Part shown: one piece after another, positions 28,971 to 38,100 of the stretch
Layout: the number at the start of each line of letters is the position of its first letter
How positions within the stretch are numbered: the stretch's first letter is position 1
DNA from: Burkholderia sp. Ac-20365
GTDB taxonomy: Bacteria > Pseudomonadota > Gammaproteobacteria > Burkholderiales > Burkholderiaceae
Length of the DNA stretch: 64,000 nt
Reading direction: 5' to 3'
Assembly (NCBI RefSeq): GCF_017104715.1
Contig: NZ_JAAGPI010000001.1
Location: 248,001 to 312,000, forward strand
Translations under genes and position numbers: made by a program
The notes under the pieces: generated by a model
What the model saw: only the letters and a program-made list of their open reading frames with translations
What the model was told of the DNA's origin: nothing
Database searches by the model: none

Positions 28971-29557
28971 GCCGTGGTCCCGGCGCGCGACTGCAAGTAC
29001 ATGTCCAGATCAAGCTTGAGCTTCACGAGCTTCGTTCCGTCAGCCACCTTCGTATACACGAGACGGGCGACGGCAAGGTTCGGCATCGCGTTGAGCGTCG
29101 TTTGCAGGAGCCTGCGCTGGTTCGCGGCGCCGCCGCGTGCGACCACGCCCAGCCTGACTTTCGTGACGGGCAAGCCCGGCACGGGTTCATAGCGATAATT
29201 AATGCTCGCCAAAACAACGCCACTTTGCTCAGCCAGCACGCCAAGCTCGCGGAGCTGTTCCGTGCATTTGTCGAATGGCGGCAGCGATTCGACGAACGCC
29301 AGCCGCGGATCGCTACTTGCAGGCGGGGGCGAGGCTGCGCGCAGCCTGTCCGGGTGCCGCTTGCCTTCATGAGCCAGCTGGGCCGCCAGTTGCCGGGTTT
29401 CATTTCGCAGAGGCAGGTCGATGGTGAGCATCAACGCGATCCAGGTGGCTGCCAGCCCCGCCGCCGTTGTGTGTCGCCACGTCGTACGGTCGTCGACGCA
29501 GGTGAGATACCAGCTGGCGACCTTCAGTATTTTACCGAGGTTCACGGTTGCTTCCAT
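28967..29557 (-). CDS. PilO-like assembly-platform protein
   Basis: The 196-aa protein has a cytoplasmic start, one transmembrane helix (TTAAGLAATWIALMLTI), a short coiled stretch and a ferredoxin-like periplasmic domain ending LKLDLDMYL, as in PilO/GspM. ATG 29557 overlaps the PilN-like gene by 16 bases. A longer open frame to 29851 only shadows the PilN-like gene. It would pair with the PilN-like protein in the inner-membrane platform. Confidence 0.7.
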   Translation of the reverse strand: MEATVNLGKILKVASWYLTCVDDRTTWRHTTAAGLAATWIALMLTIDLPLRNETRQLAAQLAHEGKRHPDRLRAASPPPASSDPRLAFVESLPPFDKCTEQLRELGVLAEQSGVVLASINYRYEPVPGLPVTKVRLGVVARGGAANQRRLLQTTLNAMPNLAVARLVYTKVADGTKLVKLKLDLDMYLQSRAGTTA

Positions 29558-30093
29558 TCGGCTACCAGTACAAACGCGACAGTGCGTGCGCTGATGGACG
29601 GGAGTTGCGGAGTGACGGAGCCTCCCGGTTGAGACGTCCCGTCCGCGTCCGACCTTATCTGGCTGATCAGTTGGACGGACGTCCACGAAGGGTCGGCCTG
29701 CAGCTTCGTGATCAGGTCGAAAACGTTCTGCGCATGATCGGCGAGCCCCTGGACACGCACGCGCCGCACGTCTGCGGCGTCCGGCGCGAGTTCGACCAGG
29801 TCCAGTCCTGGATTGGAAGCCCGTTGCAGACTGTCCAGCACTTCGGTCCACGGATAGCGTAACTCTTCGAACACGTGTGCCAGCACCGGAGAAGGCTTCG
29901 CAGGTGCCTGATGGCCACGCGCCATCGGGCGATGGATGTCCTGTACTTGCCCGACCAGCCGCTCACGTTGTTGCAGCAATTCTTCACGCCAGTAGACGGC
30001 GTGTGCGCTCCCTGCCAGTGCGACAATGCATGCGAACGTCCACGCATCCAGACGGAAGCGGGCAACAGCAAAATTCCAGCGCAGACGCGTCAT
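29542..30093 (-). CDS. PilN-like assembly-platform protein
   Basis: The 183-aa protein has an N-terminal cytoplasmic stub (TRLRWNFAVARF), one transmembrane helix (FACIVALAGSAHAVYW), a coiled segment and a periplasmic alpha-beta domain (VRRVRVQGLADHAQNVFDLI) like PilN or the GspL C-terminal domain. Its start directly abuts the stop of the PilM-like gene. The PilM-N-O-P order matches type IV pilus and MSHA operons rather than classical GspL-M-C. Confidence 0.72.
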   Translation of the reverse strand: MTRLRWNFAVARFRLDAWTFACIVALAGSAHAVYWREELLQQRERLVGQVQDIHRPMARGHQAPAKPSPVLAHVFEELRYPWTEVLDSLQRASNPGLDLVELAPDAADVRRVRVQGLADHAQNVFDLITKLQADPSWTSVQLISQIRSDADGTSQPGGSVTPQLPSISARTVAFVLVAEWKQP

Positions 30094-30936
30094 TCAGACC
30101 ACCCCGCAAGACGCATACGCAAGCCGCGCGTCAACGCACGGTGCGAGTCCGGCTGGTGTCGGCATGTCCGTGACTGACGACGTCATGCCGGGCGTCGGGA
30201 ACTGATGCGTTGCGCCTGTCGCGGCGATCTCATCCGGATTGCCCGAGTACGGACGCAGCTGTATTGACGTGATGTGTCCGCGCTCATGGCCCGCGAGCAG
30301 CACTCTTTGCCCTTCGACGAGTGCGAGCAGGCCGCGACCTGCTCTGGCGCTGGCGCCAAGATGGTTCCACACGACCGTGAGCATGGGTGCGATGAATCCC
30401 GTGCGGCAACCGTGCGCGGGTGCAAATGCCGTGAGCTGGGTGAGCACATCGCGAGCGATTAGCGCTGCGACACGTGATCGCCCGTAGGAGAGCGGACCGA
30501 GGCGCATGTCGTATGCGGCGAAATCGCGCTCGCCTGCTGCGTCAGCAAACTGTTGTGCAAAAAGTGCCGACGCCAGGCTGCGGCAAAACGCGCTGTCGGA
30601 AAGACGTTCGTCCCATGGCAGTACCAGATAGCGGACGTGCTGCAGACCGGTTATCCATTCCATCTTGCCGCGTACGGGATGGGTGCGCAGCCAGGCATGC
30701 AGCGTCGCTAGCTGTGCATCAAGGTGCTGATTCGCGCCGGTATCCGGCAAGGAGCACGACAGAACCGCCGTCGCGCGCATGTGCATGCGGGTCCGCAAGC
30801 GTCCCTCGATGACGCAGACAGCGAGCCAACCCTGGCCGAGATAGACGCGCAGCCGCTCGCGGCGGCCGATACGGGCGCACAGGGCGCGTATGCGACCGGC
30901 AAGCGTCGCCAGCCACCTAGCCGGTGAATGTGACAC
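30094..30936 (-). CDS. PilM/GspL-like cytoplasmic ATPase-fold protein
   Basis: The 280-aa protein has no transmembrane helix of its own and looks like a divergent actin-like PilM/GspL cytoplasmic domain (WLAVCVIEGRL, VRYLVLPWDERLSD, AAYDMRLGPLSYG). GTG 30936 is chosen because GGAGGAG sits seven bases upstream. The frame upstream to 30978 lies inside gspE. It overlaps gspE by 20 bases. It would bridge the ATPase to the PilN/O platform. Confidence 0.65.
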   Translation of the reverse strand: MSHSPARWLATLAGRIRALCARIGRRERLRVYLGQGWLAVCVIEGRLRTRMHMRATAVLSCSLPDTGANQHLDAQLATLHAWLRTHPVRGKMEWITGLQHVRYLVLPWDERLSDSAFCRSLASALFAQQFADAAGERDFAAYDMRLGPLSYGRSRVAALIARDVLTQLTAFAPAHGCRTGFIAPMLTVVWNHLGASARAGRGLLALVEGQRVLLAGHERGHITSIQLRPYSGNPDEIAATGATHQFPTPGMTSSVTDMPTPAGLAPCVDARLAYASCGVV

Positions 30937-32638
30937 GATTAATCTCCTCCAGCGTTGTGTGACCCAGCCGCACGGCATCGACGGCCTGTTCGCGCATGGA
31001 ACGCATGCCGCGCTGGCGCGCCATCTCCTTGAGCTGCGTGGCCGGCGTTATCTGCAAGATCGCCTCGCGCAGTACGTCATCGAGGACTAGCACCTCCGTC
31101 AGCGCCCGGCGCCCGCGAAAACCACTACCACGGCAGTTTGCGCAGCCCGTTCCCTTCATTGGCGTGCCGTCGGCCAGGGTGTCGCGCGCTACATGCGACT
31201 CCCGTAGCAGTTCGTCGTCCGGCATGAATGACACCGCGCACTGAGTGCAGACGAGTCGCACGAGGCGCTGCGCAACGACGCCGTTGAGTGCGGTCACGAA
31301 GCTGTATCCGTCAACTTGCATATGCCGGAAGCGACTGAGCACATCGAATACATTGTTCGCATGTACGGAGGTGTAGACAAGGTGGCCCGTCAGGGCCGCC
31401 TGAATGGCGATCTCCGCCGTCTCCCGGTCACGGATTTCCCCCACGAGGATACGATCAGGATCGTGCCGCAGAATCGAGCGCAGACCGCGTGCGAACGTGA
31501 GACCTTTCTTCTCGTTGACAGGAATCTGCAGGATGTCTTCGAGCTGGTATTCGACCGGATCTTCGATGGTGATGATCTTGTCGTCGCCCCGTTTGATCTC
31601 CGAGAGCGTCGCATAGAGCGTCGTCGTCTTGCCGGACCCGGTTGGGCCCGTCACGAGCAGCATGCCGTACGGCTGGTTAGCAAGTCTGCGTATCGTCTGC
31701 CGCGTGCCTGCGTCGATACCGAGCACGTCGAGGTTGAGCTGGGCCATATCGATCGTCAGCGACTGTCGATCGAGAATACGGAGCACGGCATCCTCACCGA
31801 ACAGGCCGGGCATGATCGATACACGGAAGTCGACTTCGCGGCCCTGGATCGACACCGAGAAGCGCCCGTCCTGCGGGATGCGCTTTTCGCCAATATCCAG
31901 TTCAGCCATGACTTTCAGGCGAGAGACAACCTGCTCCGCAAGGCCCGGGTCGGGCAAGGTACGCGCAGTGGATATCACACCGTCGATCCGATACTTGATG
32001 GTCAGCCCGTGCGGTGAATTTTCGAAATGGATATCGGAAACACGGTTACGGCGCGCATCGTAAAGTGTGGAATTGACGAGGCGTACGACCTGACTTTCGC
32101 TGCTGGCAATCGACGTCAGGGAGATTTCTTCGACGTCCTGTGCAGCGGCATCGGTTGTATCGAGCCGGATCAGTTGCGCCAGCGCTTCTTGCTGGCCCTC
32201 GAAGCGCGCGAGGAGCGCTTTCAGTTCGACGGGATGGGCAAAGGCCAGATCGAAGTAGCCGCTGATGCGATAGCTCGCCACCGAGATCAATGCGTCATTC
32301 CACGGGTCATCGCAAACGAAAACCACGGGCGCAGCATGAACGTCGTCGCCGGGCGCTTGTGAATCGACAATCCGCTGCAGGACAACGCAGTTTCTGCTGA
32401 TGCACTCCGCGTACGCAAAAACCGAAAACGTCGGCCTCATGGCTTCCATCTCGGGCAGCCTGAGCGCCCGCATGCCACTTCTATCCGATGCAAGCCGGAG
32501 TGCCTCATCGGGCGTCAGGTCACCCAGATTCTCGAGTGCCGTCAGGACCGGCGAGCCTTCACGACCGGCCAGCGTCCGCGCACGCGCCACGAATTCTTGC
32601 TGACGGTCTGCATCCGGCTGAGGGTTACGCTCACTCAT
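30917..32638 (-). CDS. GspE/PilB-type secretion ATPase
   Basis: The 573-aa protein contains an N-terminal MshEN/T2SSE-N-like region (1-150). The RecA-like ATPase core has Walker A GPTGSGKTTT (about 329-338), an Asp box (ITIEDPVEYQLEDI), Walker B ILVGEIRDRETAEIA and the His box GHLVYTSVHANN. A zinc tetracysteine follows (CTQC...CANC). All catalytic elements are intact. It powers pseudopilus assembly at the inner membrane. Its ATG overlaps the gspF stop (ATGA). Confidence 0.95.
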   Translation of the reverse strand: MSERNPQPDADRQQEFVARARTLAGREGSPVLTALENLGDLTPDEALRLASDRSGMRALRLPEMEAMRPTFSVFAYAECISRNCVVLQRIVDSQAPGDDVHAAPVVFVCDDPWNDALISVASYRISGYFDLAFAHPVELKALLARFEGQQEALAQLIRLDTTDAAAQDVEEISLTSIASSESQVVRLVNSTLYDARRNRVSDIHFENSPHGLTIKYRIDGVISTARTLPDPGLAEQVVSRLKVMAELDIGEKRIPQDGRFSVSIQGREVDFRVSIMPGLFGEDAVLRILDRQSLTIDMAQLNLDVLGIDAGTRQTIRRLANQPYGMLLVTGPTGSGKTTTLYATLSEIKRGDDKIITIEDPVEYQLEDILQIPVNEKKGLTFARGLRSILRHDPDRILVGEIRDRETAEIAIQAALTGHLVYTSVHANNVFDVLSRFRHMQVDGYSFVTALNGVVAQRLVRLVCTQCAVSFMPDDELLRESHVARDTLADGTPMKGTGCANCRGSGFRGRRALTEVLVLDDVLREAILQITPATQLKEMARQRGMRSMREQAVDAVRLGHTTLEEINRVTFTG

Positions 32639-33891
32639 TGCAGGCTCCCCGCAAGGTCAAAAATGGGGAGATACAAGAGGACGACAATCAGGCCGATCCC
32701 GATACCCATCACGAGCATCAGCGTCGGTTCGACCAGCCGGACAAAGCGCTCGACCCACTGCGCGATCTCGCGCTCGTGAAAGAGCGCGGCCTGTTCGAGC
32801 ATGCCGGCAATCTGACCGTTACGTTCACCCGCCTTGAGGAGCCGCAACGCAATGGGCGTTAGCAGCGCTTCCCGATGAAGACTTTCGCTCAGCGCTTTTC
32901 CCTCTGAAATTCTTAGCATTGAGCGTGCGAGTGCCGTCTGGCGCTCCGCAGGCAAAAGATCTCGTGTCATCTCCAGAGATGTCAAAACGGGGACTCCGCC
33001 CTGAAGAAGCATGGCCGTCGAACGATAAAAGCGTCCCATCTGCATCAGCTTCATCACATCACCTATCCACGCGACACTTGCAATCCATCCAAGGCATTGT
33101 TGCCGGGTGGCAGGACGCACTGCTACCGCAAAGCTTCCGGCTATGCACGCAGTCAGGAAAACTGTCGACGCAATGATGTGATCGCTGACGAAAAGACCTA
33201 GGGCGATCAGCCCGCGCGACATCGTCGGCAGTTCCGCATTCGTCATTCCCTCATAGACATGCCCAAAGCGCGGCGCAAGAAAACAGATCAGAAAGAGCGC
33301 GACAGTCCCACCGGTGAGCAGAAGCATTCCTGGGTAGAGTGAAGCGGATATCAGTTTCTGACGCACGAGGCTTATCTGCTCGTGGTAGTGCAGATAGCGC
33401 GCAAGAGCTTCTGACATTTCGCCAGTCTGTTCGCTGGCCGCCATCATTGCGACGAAAAGTGTGGGGAACTGCTCCGGGTAGGCAGCCAGGGCGGACGAGA
33501 ATGATTTTCCTTGCTGCATGAAGCGCAACAGTCCGGAGAGGACGTGTCGACTGCCGTCGGAAATAGTCACCGACGTTGCCTCCCGTTGTCGTTCCACAAG
33601 CGTGTCGAGTACTTCCGTGAGCGCCAGTCCGGCACGCAACAGCGCCAGAAGTTCGGCCGCAAACAGCGACAGGTTGAAGCTGGTTTTGCGAAAAAGACCC
33701 GTAAACGACATGCGCTGCCGGAGAGTTTGTGTGGCAGCACGGCCAGTCTTGCGAATTTCCACCAGTTGAACGCCCATGGTGGCAGCCTGTTGCCTCGCCT
33801 CCTGCGTTGCGTCTGTGCGCTGCGTGGCAATCAGATCGTACTGCCGTAGTTCGCCTCGGGCGTTTAACCCCAACCACATGAATTTCGCCAT
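32635..33891 (-). CDS. GspF/PilC-type inner-membrane platform protein
   Basis: The 418-aa protein has two GspF repeats. The first runs about residues 55-175 (FAAELLALLRAGLALTEVL...SFSSALAAYPEQFPTLFVAM). The second runs about 255-375 (FYRSTAMLLQGGVPVLTSLE). Three transmembrane helices include the C-terminal PTLMLVMGIGIGLIVVLLYLPIF. ATG 33891 gives MAKFMWLGLN, the normal family start; ATG 33939 is less likely. It stands between gspG and gspE. Confidence 0.92.
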   Translation of the reverse strand: MAKFMWLGLNARGELRQYDLIATQRTDATQEARQQAATMGVQLVEIRKTGRAATQTLRQRMSFTGLFRKTSFNLSLFAAELLALLRAGLALTEVLDTLVERQREATSVTISDGSRHVLSGLLRFMQQGKSFSSALAAYPEQFPTLFVAMMAASEQTGEMSEALARYLHYHEQISLVRQKLISASLYPGMLLLTGGTVALFLICFLAPRFGHVYEGMTNAELPTMSRGLIALGLFVSDHIIASTVFLTACIAGSFAVAVRPATRQQCLGWIASVAWIGDVMKLMQMGRFYRSTAMLLQGGVPVLTSLEMTRDLLPAERQTALARSMLRISEGKALSESLHREALLTPIALRLLKAGERNGQIAGMLEQAALFHEREIAQWVERFVRLVEPTLMLVMGIGIGLIVVLLYLPIFDLAGSLQ

Positions 33892-33938
33892 AGCCCTGTT
33901 CACACGCTTCGCTTTGCCAGATACATCGTTTCTGGGCA

Positions 33939-34364
33939 TCAGTAGTGAGTCTGAGTACTTTGCTTATCGTTCGCCGAAGTTTGATCAATGCCGTCGGAAA
34001 CAATGTCGAAATCGCTGTTGTGTGTCCCAGGGAAAACGTATCGATATGGCTTGCCCCACGGATCCACAGGAACCGGCTTGCTGAGATAAGGACCGTTCCA
34101 TCCAGTGGTTCCGTCCGACGGCGGTGACATAAGCAACGTCAACCCTTCCTGTGCGGATGGATAGCGACCAATGTCGAGTCGAAGTTGATCGACCGCTTTG
34201 CCCAATACATTGATCTGTGCTTTTGCGGTTGTGACCTTTGACTTGTCGACGTTCGCGAACAACCGTGGGCCGACGATGCCCGCCAGCAAGCCAATGATGA
34301 CCAGAACAACCAGCAATTCGAGCAGTGTGAAGCCGCGTTCAATCCCCGCTCTGGTAGTTCTCAT
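33939..34364 (-). CDS. Major pseudopilin GspG, first gene of the secretion operon
   Basis: The 141-aa protein has the prepilin leader GIERGFTLLELLVVLVIIGL (Glu+5 present) and the full GspG core: AKAQINVLGKAVDQLRLDIGRYP, WNGPYLSKPVPVDPWGKPYRY and the C-terminal DFDIVSDG calcium site. It is the best conserved of the four pseudopilins, so likely the main pseudopilus subunit. No prepilin peptidase gene is in the window, so processing must rely on a housekeeping PilD. The operon promoter must lie in the AT-rich region upstream. Confidence 0.93.
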   Translation of the reverse strand: MRTTRAGIERGFTLLELLVVLVIIGLLAGIVGPRLFANVDKSKVTTAKAQINVLGKAVDQLRLDIGRYPSAQEGLTLLMSPPSDGTTGWNGPYLSKPVPVDPWGKPYRYVFPGTHNSDFDIVSDGIDQTSANDKQSTQTHY

Positions 34365-34680
34365 TGTTTTTCATTAATTTTCTACAGTTTTTAGTATTGG
34401 ATGCTCATGTCATCCAGTCGAATTCTTTGGCTCGAATAAGTCTTTCGAATTGAAGGTTAGTGTATCAAACATATATTTTAAGATGAGAGGGAAAAATCCT
34501 ACATTATTCGTGCGATATTCTGTAGGAAATTTATTGAAATTAATAAATTGGATTGCATTCTTCGGTTTTCTTTTTGGGATATCGATTAACCCATTGATCG
34601 ATCGAAAGGCTGTTTGTAATATGGGCGTAATGGATGTAAAGAGCAGGGCCTAAATAACTAAAGCCATAAACAGGATTGCT
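34365..34680. other. AT-rich divergent region between the secretion operon and the YD-repeat genes
   Basis: About 316 bases are strikingly AT-rich against the GC-rich surroundings, with runs such as AAATTTATTGAAATTAATAA. A 67-codon open frame (34450-34653) uses a TTG start and unusual codons and is not accepted as a gene. Both divergent promoters should be here, and the composition suggests silencing by an H-NS-type protein and horizontal origin. Confidence 0.5.
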
Positions 34681-34956
34681 ATGTTAGATAGTAGGGAGAT
34701 TTTTTCGTTTGAAGAGGTGGGCCGTAAATGTGGGAGGCGATGGGCAAGATGGAAATCGTCGATCACGATTGCAGCTTCCGTCATCATAGTAGTGGCCTCT
34801 GCGCCGGCGGTTGCCGCCAGTGCGTCTTATACATACGACGCGCTGGGGCGACTGACCAAAGTGGTCTATAGCGACGGAGCCAAAACGTCCACCGTCACGT
34901 ACAACTATGACGCGGCGGGAAACCGCACAAGCGTTACCAGCACTTCCCCGTCCTGA
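34681..34956 (+). CDS. Exported mini YD-repeat protein
   Basis: The 91-aa protein has a long basic start, a hydrophobic export helix (SITIAASVIIVVASAPAVAA) and, after the AxA site, two YD units only: YTYDALGRLTKVVYSDG and VTYNYDAAGNRTSV. It then stops cleanly. AGGA precedes the ATG. It stands between the secretion operon and the large YD gene, same strand as the latter. It may be a surviving stub of a larger Rhs gene or a genuine small secreted partner; the intact export signal favours function. Confidence 0.62.
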   Translation: MLDSREIFSFEEVGRKCGRRWARWKSSITIAASVIIVVASAPAVAASASYTYDALGRLTKVVYSDGAKTSTVTYNYDAAGNRTSVTSTSPS

Positions 34957-35023
34957 GCGGCGAAACTCGACGTCTGCGCCAGACGCGTATCTGAATTCCG
35001 AGTATCCATGCTAGTCTCGCACG

Positions 35024-35049
35024 CATCACACGCTGTCCGGCGTGTGATG
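35024..35049. terminator. Ten-base perfect hairpin between the two YD-repeat genes
   Basis: CATCACACGC and GCGTGTGATG flank a six-base loop. No T tract follows on either strand, so it is a weak intrinsic terminator at best and may instead be a regulatory or recombination palindrome. Confidence 0.4.
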
Positions 35050-35181
35050 AACGCTGAATAGTGGTTTCACTGCGCATCGAGATTCTCCTGTGTCTTAATG
35101 ATCCGTCGAATACGGAGGGGGATTCACGCGCATGACAAATGGAATTCAGGATTAAAAAATCAAACTTCCTGAGGATATTTC

Positions 35182-38100
35182 ATGCCTGAGGTAACACCGC
35201 AATATATTGAACTGATCCGTAGTCGAATTGGTCACAAGGGCGCTTTGCGCCGACCGGTTGTGCTTTCGGCACTGATTGGAGTACTTGCGACGCTTATAAG
35301 TCCAGCGGAGGCTGGCAATGTGCAATTCTCTACGACTACGCCGGCTGTTGTCGCAAGCGACGCGGCCGTCAATGCAACAGCAAACCAGCAGACGCAGCCA
35401 GCAATACGCCGTGGTCACGAAAAGCGGTTGCTACGAGCTGTAACGTCTGAGACCCCGGGAGAGTTCGCACCGCAGCCCAACAGCATTCGTGCACTCATGG
35501 CGCCGGTATCGGGCGAGCTGGCAGCTGCACATGACGAACAGGTCATGCGCGAGATGCCTGCTGACATCAACCTGAATGGCACGATCGCGACGCTACCCAA
35601 GCTTGGACCGAAGCGTTCCGGTGAAGCCCTTGATAGCGTTCATATTCAGAACCTTGCTCAACCGAAGCAGGGGCTGCTGCGTGGCGCGGGCGTCTCGGGC
35701 GCGAACAACATCGTCACGAACGAGGCGCCGCCGGGGCCTGCTTCCATCGAGGAACTGGCCCGTGCATTGCGCTATCACCCGGACCTGATTTACCAGTACG
35801 TACGCAACAATATCGAGATCGATCCCGTACGCGGTATTCACAAAGGTGCGCTCGGTGCTGTGCTTGACAACCAGGGCAGTGCGTTCGACCAGGCGCAACT
35901 GATGGTGTCTTTGCTTCGTACGTCTGGTTATGACGCACGTTTTGTGCGCGGTGTGATCAAGCTTACGGCGCAACAATTTACCGACTGGTATGGGGTTCCA
36001 ACCAGTAATGCATGCGCGGTCTTGAATCTGATGGGGCAGACGCAGATTCCGGTCTACAGCATCAACGCAACGCAGGCGGGTAATTGTCCTGGTGTGAATG
36101 CGGCGATGACGGATATCTCGATCGAGCATCTGTGGGTCAAGGCGAATATCGGTGGAACCTGGTATACCTTCGACCCGAGCTATAAACCACACACGCTCAG
36201 TTCAGGTGTGGACTTGAGCGCAGCTGCAGGCTATAACGCGGCCTCGTTTCAGTCCACTGCGGTGACGGGTGCGACCGTTACGGCCGATTCCGTTCGCGGA
36301 TTGAACCGAAATGGCATACGCTCAAATCTGCAGACGGCTGCAACTAATCTCGCGAACTGGATCCGCAAGAACAGGCCGACTGCTACCCTTAGCGACATAG
36401 TTGGGGGGAAGGCGATCATTCCATTCTTCGGCGGTACTGTCCGTCAGACCCAGAACCCATTGCTCGACACAGGGTGGGCCACGGAGGAATGGACTGACAT
36501 TGCGGTCGGGTTCAAGCCGACCGTGCGCGTGATGTATCGCGGCATTGACCAGACGTTTACTTCTGACGCAATCTACGGAAAACGTCTCACCATCACTTTC
36601 AACTCGTCAAATCAGCCATTGCTGAAACTGGATGGTGTGCAGATAGGAGCGGCGGGCAGCGCGGTTACGCCGGGCGCAGATAGCGTCATCAGTTTCGTTG
36701 TATGGCACAACGCGTACGCCACCACCGGCTCCGACCATGCATTTGATCAGCACATCAGCGGAGGTGGTACCTATTTAGTCGTAAACGGCTGGGGACCAAC
36801 TGGGCGTGGGCTGTCGCAAAGCTATCTGAAGTACCTGGAAAACGTTCGAGCGTCGGGAAATGCCGACACCAGCGAGCCCGTGCTTGGTGCGAGCCTCGGC
36901 GTAATGGGTGCACAGTGGATCTCACAGACGACGCGGAGCGCATCCATTACGGATCACCTCGCCAATACATATAGTGTTCAGCAACATCAGGTCGGTATCG
37001 CTGGTTATCAAAGTTCGCCGTATGTGGATCTTCCGAGCAATGTGAGCTCCACGGTTCACATGGCAGGTAACGCAGCGCTGGAAAAGGCCGTGTTCGACAG
37101 CAACGCGATGCATTTGTCTATCCTAGAATCGACTGCTGTGAAGCAGACGTCGAGTGTGTCGGCTGTGTCGACGGTGAAGCTGCTCGACCTCGCGATGAGT
37201 CAAGGTCTGCCCATCTACAACAGCGGTGGTGGCCGCTATACGAGCGTTATTCAGCCCGCATTGGTGAACTGTCAGGCTCATCTCACCAACTTCCAGAACT
37301 ATGTTAACCAGGGTTACCGGTTGCTGATACCCGGTAATTGTCAGTTGACTGAAGATAGCTGGAAGGGAGTCGGGTACTTCGTGCTTGGCACGGGAAGCAC
37401 GCGTCTGCTTGGATCGACAATCAGCGGCGGGCTGTCGGGCGGGTATAGCTCCTCGGCTGTGGCCGCGGCTACGTACAACGTGTCGACAATAAATAATTCG
37501 AAATCGGCGGTGACGCTCAACAATGTCTTCGGATCGCAGAACATAGCGGGCGATCCTATTGATATGGTGCACGGAAATTTCCTGTACGAACATCGCGATA
37601 TCAAAACGGGCCATGGTGATGCGCCTGACAGTCTGGAGTTCCAGCGTCTCTACAGCAGCGGGATGAAAAATCAGAGCGGCGCACTCGGTAAGGGATGGAC
37701 GCACAATTACGACAATCGCATTCGAGCGGCTTCTGACGGTTTTTTGGGAATGGGAGACCGCCTCGCGCTTGATGCAGTGGGGACGATCATCGAGCACAAA
37801 GCTTCGCTCGATCTGTTGAGCGATCCTGCCGCGCCGACCGAAAAGTATCTGGGCGCGGTCATAGCGCAACGCTGGTTTGGCGATCAGATCGTTGACAACA
37901 CTCAGATTGCAACCTTCGGCATGAACAGCGATGTCTTCGTGCGCTTGCCGGATGGTAGCTACAATGCGCCGCCGGGCAAAGCCGTGCGGCTAGACGTTAA
38001 TGGTAGCGCTGCGTCGTACACGACCTTAACGGGTGCCACGTACGTATTTGATCTCGGCACAGGTAAGGCAAATCGGTTCACTCAGCCGGACGGTAAAGCG

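Noticed and set aside
33939..34364. Assigning the operon to a plain classical type II secretion system
   Set aside because: GspC/L/M/H/I/J/K are not recognisable; the platform genes follow PilM-N-O-P order and the secretin carries TPRs, so a hybrid label is more accurate.
34450..34653. 67-codon open frame in the AT-rich region
   Set aside because: TTG start, no ribosome site and no recognised family; the one hydrophobic stretch is expected by chance in AT-rich DNA.
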